Assembly: GCA_024743275.1 (NCBI GenBank)
Contig: JANSWW010000006.1
Span: forward strand, 1-64,000
Reading direction: 5' to 3'
Source of the DNA: Alphaproteobacteria bacterium
GTDB taxonomy: Bacteria > Pseudomonadota > Alphaproteobacteria > JANSWW01
Length of the DNA stretch: 64,000 nucleotides
Below, piece by piece: positions 60,047 through 64,000 of this stretch. Numbering within the stretch: the first letter of the stretch is position 1; each line of letters begins with the position of its first letter. Made by a program: the position numbers and the translations under genes. The notes beneath the pieces are model-generated. The model was not told the DNA's origin and did not search any database. It was given only the letters and a program-made list of their open reading frames with translations.

Positions 60047-60300
60047 GCGGGCTTCCCCGGCAGGTAACGAAGCCCGTCCAAGCCCTCCTCGCAGACCCGT
60101 GACGGATCGTAGCCAATGGCGACGAGATCCTCGCGAACCCTCTTGCGTACCGCATGGTCCACCGGCAGTGCACAGATCGCGGCCGCCAGTACGTTACCGG
60201 CCTGACGGACTTTGGTGTAGCGCTCGACCAATTCCTCCGGCGAACAAGCGGCAACGATCATACTGGCCACGATCACCATCGCGGCAAGACGCAAAGACAT
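60043..60300 (-). CDS. small lipoprotein at the end of a phage tail module (85 aa)
   Basis: The ATG at 60300 follows AGGAGATCAGTC. The signal peptide ends in a lipobox (IVAAC), so the mature protein starts with lipidated cysteine. The rest is helical (EELVERYTKVRQAGNVLAAA) with two more cysteines. Small phage lipoproteins here could be lysis, superinfection-exclusion or host-derived. It is 26 bases after the preceding phage gene. Function not assigned. Confidence 0.65.
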   Translation of the reverse strand: MSLRLAAMVIVASMIVAACSPEELVERYTKVRQAGNVLAAAICALPVDHAVRKRVREDLVAIGYDPSRVCEEGLDGLRYLPGKPA

Positions 60301-60326
60301 GACTGATCTCCTGAAACAGGGTCGGG

Positions 60327-60806
60327 TTAAACGGCCTGCAGCGCTGAAAGCCCCGCATCCCGGGCGGCCGTGATCGCGGCGCTGTCGGCCGCCGCCGCGA
60401 TCTGGATCTTCGCCCCGCGCCGGGCGGCGTCGATCTGCCCTTCGAGCGCCATCCAGGCGTCGGCCTGGGCGACGATGACGGCGGCGACCGAGGCCAGGTC
60501 CGGCAGCACATCCCCGGTCACCGGGTCGACCTCGACGCCGATCAGAGGCTCCAGCAGGGCCGACGATGCCGCCCCGGCCAGCACCCGCCGGGCCTCCGCC
60601 TCCTTGGCGAGATAACTCATGGCCTGCCCCGCCCCCGGGGTGACGATCGCCGCGCGGGCGGCCTCGGCCGCCGCGTCGATCTCGCGCTCCGCTTCGGCCT
60701 TCTCCCGATCCAGGGCGCCGGCCGCCACCGCCGCGATCCGCGCCGATTCGGCATCGATCTCGGCCTGGTCCAGATCGATCCAGGCGCCGTTTTCCCGACG
60801 TCTCAT
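60327..60806 (-). CDS. phage tail-fibre assembly chaperone-like protein (159 aa)
   Basis: The protein begins [20 protein letters not shown] and is almost entirely alanine-rich helix ([20 protein letters not shown] and [20 protein letters not shown]). It resembles by composition and position the chaperone or DUF4376-like genes after phage fibre genes. It overlaps the fibre-gene stop by 4 bases. The family label is tentative. Confidence 0.55.
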   Translation of the reverse strand: MRRRENGAWIDLDQAEIDAESARIAAVAAGALDREKAEAEREIDAAAEAARAAIVTPGAGQAMSYLAKEAEARRVLAGAASSALLEPLIGVEVDPVTGDVLPDLASVAAVIVAQADAWMALEGQIDAARRGAKIQIAAAADSAAITAARDAGLSALQAV

Positions 60807-62092
60807 ATCGCAACTCCCATGAGAATGAACCGCCCCGCCGCGATGCTGCCGTTGTTCATCGTGAACCGCAGCGACGACAAGGTCTGCCCGCCGCTGTCGA
60901 CCCGGCCGGTGTTGAGAAAGGTGCGTTGGCGATGGCTGCCATGGGACCGCATGTCGAGATATCCGGACGCCGGCGCGCCGAGATGGATGGTGAACTGCGC
61001 CGGCGTGGTGGTGTCGGAGATATCGGCCGCGTTCAGCCTGAAATGGGTGGTGGTGAAACTCGACCCGGTCACGCTCGACCCGAGAAACGCGGTCATCCCG
61101 TTCTCGTACAAGCTCGCCGTGATCCCATTGATGTGGAGATGGAACTCCGCCCCGGCCGACACCGGCCGAAGGCCGAAGACGTGGGCGATGTAGCCGCCAT
61201 ATTTTGGATCGGCGAAGTTGGAAAACGCAACCTCCGTCGCTGGCGACGCGACGGTGTCAGTGGCCAAAACATGCAGCGCCAACCGGGCCTCGATCGCCTG
61301 GGCGGTCCGCAGAGCCGTCATTAGCGCGGCGTGGTCGGTCCCGGCCTCTGCCTCGATCTGGGAGGCGCGGACCAACGACAACTCCTCGGCCCCGTCGGCC
61401 GCGACCTTGACGATGCCCGATCCGTCGCGGAACAGCCCGGTGGCCGGGTCGCCGGTGAACGCCAGCGACGGTGCGGCGGCGGACCCGTCGAGCAGGGTGC
61501 CAACCGCGCCCATCGGACCCTGCGGCCCTTCCGGCCCCGCCACGCCCTGGGTGCCCTGCGGTCCTTGCGGGCCGTCCGGCCCCGGCACCCCCTGCGGTCC
61601 CGCCTCCCCCTGGATCCCCTGCGGCCCGGGTGGCCCGTCCGGCCCTTCCGGTCCGACCGCACCGGTCGTGCCGGGCCGGCCGGGGACGATGACCCAGTCG
61701 GACGCCGCCCCGCCGCGATACCAGGACGCCACCGCCGGCACGCTCACGGTGAGCGTCGTGCCCGCGTAGCCCGACACCGGCCCGGCGAAATAGGTCCCGT
61801 CCGGATCGGCCGCCGAATAGGCGATGACCAGCGCCCCCGCCTGAAAACCCTTGCCGGCCTCGATCTCCAAGACCAGCGCGCCCGCCGCCGGGGTTACGGC
61901 GGTCGAGGACGTCGCCTGGATCGACGACGCGACCCCGGCGACGCGGGCATCGATCTCCTTCAGCCCGGCCACCCACATCGCCTGAAATCGGGGATAGGCG
62001 ACCCCGTCGACCGAGACCGGCGTGGTGTGACCCAGGCCGGCGAAATCGCTGTCTGCGAACGGCATACTGGAAAGCGTGACTGTGGTGGTCAT
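60803..62092 (-). CDS. phage tail fibre-like protein with collagen-like repeats
   Basis: The 429-residue protein has a helical N-terminal third, then about 20 Gly-x-y triplets ([19 protein letters not shown] and following) at about residues 138-200, then a beta-rich C-terminal receptor-type domain. Gly-x-y runs form rigid triple-helical shafts in phage fibres. The protein should trimerise and bind a host surface. It is coupled to the upstream tail gene (4-base overlap). Confidence 0.8.
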   Translation of the reverse strand: MTTTVTLSSMPFADSDFAGLGHTTPVSVDGVAYPRFQAMWVAGLKEIDARVAGVASSIQATSSTAVTPAAGALVLEIEAGKGFQAGALVIAYSAADPDGTYFAGPVSGYAGTTLTVSVPAVASWYRGGAASDWVIVPGRPGTTGAVGPEGPDGPPGPQGIQGEAGPQGVPGPDGPQGPQGTQGVAGPEGPQGPMGAVGTLLDGSAAAPSLAFTGDPATGLFRDGSGIVKVAADGAEELSLVRASQIEAEAGTDHAALMTALRTAQAIEARLALHVLATDTVASPATEVAFSNFADPKYGGYIAHVFGLRPVSAGAEFHLHINGITASLYENGMTAFLGSSVTGSSFTTTHFRLNAADISDTTTPAQFTIHLGAPASGYLDMRSHGSHRQRTFLNTGRVDSGGQTLSSLRFTMNNGSIAAGRFILMGVAI

Positions 62093-62976
62093 CCGATAAC
62101 CTCACGAATGTTGAAGGCTATTTCGAACAGACCCGCGCGCGCCGCCCGCAGGGGACTGAGACGGGTCAGACGCCCCGGAAAGGTCCATCTCTGGAGATGG
62201 AAGGGGTTTCCCGGGTCCCAGGAGAAAACCACCTGATCCGAGATCCCGCCGCGCTGAATCGTATCGAACAGCTTGGCCATGGCCTCGTCGGTCGGGATGT
62301 TGGCAAGTTGGACGATCGCCTCGCGCCGGCGTGGCCGGACGTCGAAATACTCGACACCGGACCGGGTTTCGAAGACGGTGGTCCTGTCTTGAACGGCAAG
62401 CGCCGAACCCAACTGCCAATTCACCGTCGGCTGGAAGCCGCTGGCGAGGTAGACGCGGCTGATTTCGACGTATCCGTCCGGATTGTCCGTATCGTCTATC
62501 GCCAGTTTCCAATATCGGCCGATAACCCGTTCCTTGAAGATCTTGAGAACCGGTACCGGGACCTTGTCGGTGTTCTCCTCGACCTCGCGTCCGTGGAAGA
62601 AGTGCTCGTCCTCGAACTCGCTGCTGCCGATCGGGTAGATCTGCGGGAACACCTCAATCCGGTGGGGTCCGGACAAAACGGGGCCGATATCATCGCCGTG
62701 CCTGTCGTTGGACACGGTCAAGACGACTTTCGCCGAAAGGGAGAGATTGTGGCCGATGAGCGCGAAGCCGCGGATCGCCCGGACCGTCCCGAGATCGATC
62801 ACCCCCCAGCAATCGCCTTTGGTGGCATTCACCGAACGCGCCCTTTCGGCGAACCGTGGCTGAAGCACATTGGTCAGCGGCATGGCCGGCCGCCAATTTC
62901 CCCCGAAGGCGGACACTTCCGCGAAGGCGGGATCGGCATCGACCATGTTGGGAAACAGCAGGACCCCGTTCGACAT
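62089..62976 (-). CDS. phage tail/baseplate-associated protein (295 aa)
   Basis: The ATG at 62976 follows GGGGATTGAG and is two bases after the upstream stop; an ATG at 62988 is possible. The sequence has a discoidin-like look: [71 protein letters not shown]. Such jelly-roll domains in phage tails bind sugars. It is between a small tail gene and the fibre gene. Confidence 0.65.
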   Translation of the reverse strand: MSNGVLLFPNMVDADPAFAEVSAFGGNWRPAMPLTNVLQPRFAERARSVNATKGDCWGVIDLGTVRAIRGFALIGHNLSLSAKVVLTVSNDRHGDDIGPVLSGPHRIEVFPQIYPIGSSEFEDEHFFHGREVEENTDKVPVPVLKIFKERVIGRYWKLAIDDTDNPDGYVEISRVYLASGFQPTVNWQLGSALAVQDRTTVFETRSGVEYFDVRPRRREAIVQLANIPTDEAMAKLFDTIQRGGISDQVVFSWDPGNPFHLQRWTFPGRLTRLSPLRAARAGLFEIAFNIREVIG

Positions 62977-62977
62977 C

Positions 62978-63385
62978 TCAATCCCCATGGGTCTTGATCT
63001 CGACGGTCATCAAGGTCCCGGGATTCCATGTCCCGACGGTCGTGTATTTGACCCGGAAGGCACTTCCCAGAATGCCCTCCTGGACCGTGTTTTCGGCGAG
63101 GCCGCCCTCGCTCAGGACGGTGGGCGCGGGAATGGACTTTCGCCCGTCGACCGTCACGAAGCGTGTTCCGCCGCCGGAGACGGCGAAACAGGCGATATCG
63201 CTCCAGGTCTTTTGCCCGTCGATCGAGGTCTGGACCCAGGCGGTCACGGAGGTACCGCCACCCGAGGTCGTCAGGGCGAACTGGACCGTCGCTCCGCCCG
63301 GCGAGCCAAACCCGCTTTGGACCGCGACGATTTGGGCCGTAACCGGATTGGTGATGTTCTCGGCCGCTAAAACTGCTACCGCCAT
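62978..63385 (-). CDS. phage tail hypothetical protein (135 aa)
   Basis: The protein is beta-rich (TAQIVAVQSGFGSPGGATVQ, then TSIDGQKTWSDIACFAVSGG and VKYTTVGTWNPGTLMTVEIK), similar in style to small immunoglobulin-like tail decoration proteins. No family was recognised. It lies three bases after the tail-tip gene and one base before the next gene, so it is in the tail operon. Confidence 0.6.
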   Translation of the reverse strand: MAVAVLAAENITNPVTAQIVAVQSGFGSPGGATVQFALTTSGGGTSVTAWVQTSIDGQKTWSDIACFAVSGGGTRFVTVDGRKSIPAPTVLSEGGLAENTVQEGILGSAFRVKYTTVGTWNPGTLMTVEIKTHGD

Positions 63386-63388
63386 GGC

Positions 63389-64000
63389 TTATCCCCACAA
63401 ATAGATGAGCGTCGACCCGCCGGCATCGCTGCCACCGAGATCCTCTTCGAAGCCGATGATCCGCATCGGCTTGTCCCGCCAGTCGAAGCGGCCGACGTCG
63501 AGCAAAATCGCATTCCCCACCTCAAGGCGGGCGGCGGAACGGGGGTGCACCCGTACCGCCAAAATCTCCCGCCTCGTTCCGTAGAGCGCCTCCAACTGGT
63601 CTGCCGCCCACGTGGCCCCTACGTCGCTTTGAAGCGCGGTCTCGACGATCAGATCCTGGCCCAGGGGGTAGTCCAACGGGCTGGACAGCGGGCGTTTGAC
63701 CGTCCGCCACGCCTCGGCGGCGAAATCGGCCCGCTCGCCGGCCGCCGCCGCCGAGTCCGTCCGCACGGTCTGATTCCAGGCATAGGCGACCGCGATCGAC
63801 CGCGGCACGATCCCGTCGTCGGGCGCCGCTCCCGTCCGGGTTCCGATATCGAGCGGCCCCATCCCGATCTCCGCCTCTCCCAACCGGTCGACGGCGTCGG
63901 CGGCCATTGGTGGGGTGAGGCGGCCGAGGCGAAAAACCCCGTCTCTGCCGTCAAGCCACCAGCCCCGGAGCGGCGTCAGCAAGCGGTCCAGGGTACCGCC
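63389..64000 (-). CDS. phage tail-tip protein, C-terminal 203 residues (runs off window)
   Basis: The frame is open from the window edge to a stop at 63389 with no internal break. The visible part contains VRTDSAAAAGERADFAAEAW, GATWAADQLEALYGTRREI and a closing beta region GNAILLDVGRFDWRDKPMRI, then GGSTLIYLWG. This is the type of C-terminus seen in tail-tip or host-specificity proteins of siphophages. The N-terminal bulk lies to the right of the window. Confidence 0.65.
   Translation of the reverse strand, partial: GGTLDRLLTPLRGWWLDGRDGVFRLGRLTPPMAADAVDRLGEAEIGMGPLDIGTRTGAAPDDGIVPRSIAVAYAWNQTVRTDSAAAAGERADFAAEAWRTVKRPLSSPLDYPLGQDLIVETALQSDVGATWAADQLEALYGTRREILAVRVHPRSAARLEVGNAILLDVGRFDWRDKPMRIIGFEEDLGGSDAGGSTLIYLWG

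Noticed and set aside
60043-64000. Gene transfer agent
   Set aside because: The visible tail genes include a collagen-like fibre and a discoidin-like protein but none of the recognisable GTA genes; the diagnostic head genes would be outside the window.

Overview
This window looks like the chromosome of a high-GC alphaproteobacterium. The support is a GapR/DUF2312 gene, two Rhodospirillales/Rhodobacterales-style TRAP transporters, a MaoC-Pta/AckA/FabI cluster and DUF3108. Order-level placement (Rhodospirillales-like) is a guess. Coding density is high and most operons have 4-base ATGA or TGATG overlaps.

Layout. (1) 1-5976 is the right end of a prophage: a partial GapR-like gene, a Cro/CI-type switch with palindromic operators, a RecE-like nuclease and RecT recombination pair, an excisionase-like gene and a tyrosine integrase. 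It ends exactly in the 3' part of a tRNA-Thr(GGT) gene, the attachment site. The rest of the prophage and the intact tRNA should lie to the left of the window. (2) 6.1-13 kb holds two overlapping cytochrome P460 genes with a divergent AraC regulator, a PAS protein, two divergent CBS-domain genes separated by 12-bp tandem repeats, a small DUF2892 membrane protein and a glycosyltransferase-like protein. (3) 13.2-19.7 kb is an RND efflux pump with its adaptor, a divergent TetR gene with a nested palindromic operator, and a PAS histidine kinase.

(4) 19.7-35.5 kb is the most distinctive region. About fourteen minus-strand genes run from an aconitase-superfamily hydro-lyase pair through a PEP-mutase/isocitrate-lyase family lyase, HyuB and HyuA, a cysteine-hydrolase-fold protein lacking its cysteine, a flavoprotein, NTF2-like and VOC proteins, an amino-acid-type ABC transporter and an MmgE/PrpD protein. 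A GntR/UTRA regulator lies upstream and a tautomerase-NTF2 fusion is divergent from it. I read this as an uptake and catabolic pathway for an unknown, probably cyclic-amide or branched-dicarboxylate compound that ends in a C-C lyase.

(5) 35.6-38.4 kb is a PstS-like binding protein translationally coupled to a HAMP histidine kinase, a likely ligand-sensing pair without a transporter. (6) 38.4-49.5 kb contains a LysR regulator with a divergent NADP-binding reductase and an atypical SDR, an IsdG-like monooxygenase, an intradiol dioxygenase, acetate kinase, MaoC-phosphotransacetylase, FabI, DUF5996, a Tat-exported multicopper oxidase and an EAL protein. (7) 49.9-59.1 kb has two complete TRAP transporters flanking an amidase, a small membrane protein and a D-2-hydroxyacid dehydrogenase. 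Each TRAP operon has a strong hairpin right after the binding-protein gene. (8) 59.2-64 kb has a DUF3108 gene and then, on the minus strand, the end of a second phage-derived module (tail-tip fragment, tail proteins, collagen-like fibre, chaperone-like protein, small lipoprotein) that runs off the right edge.

All functions are read from sequence motifs by eye. No database search was possible, so family names given without catalytic motifs are provisional.
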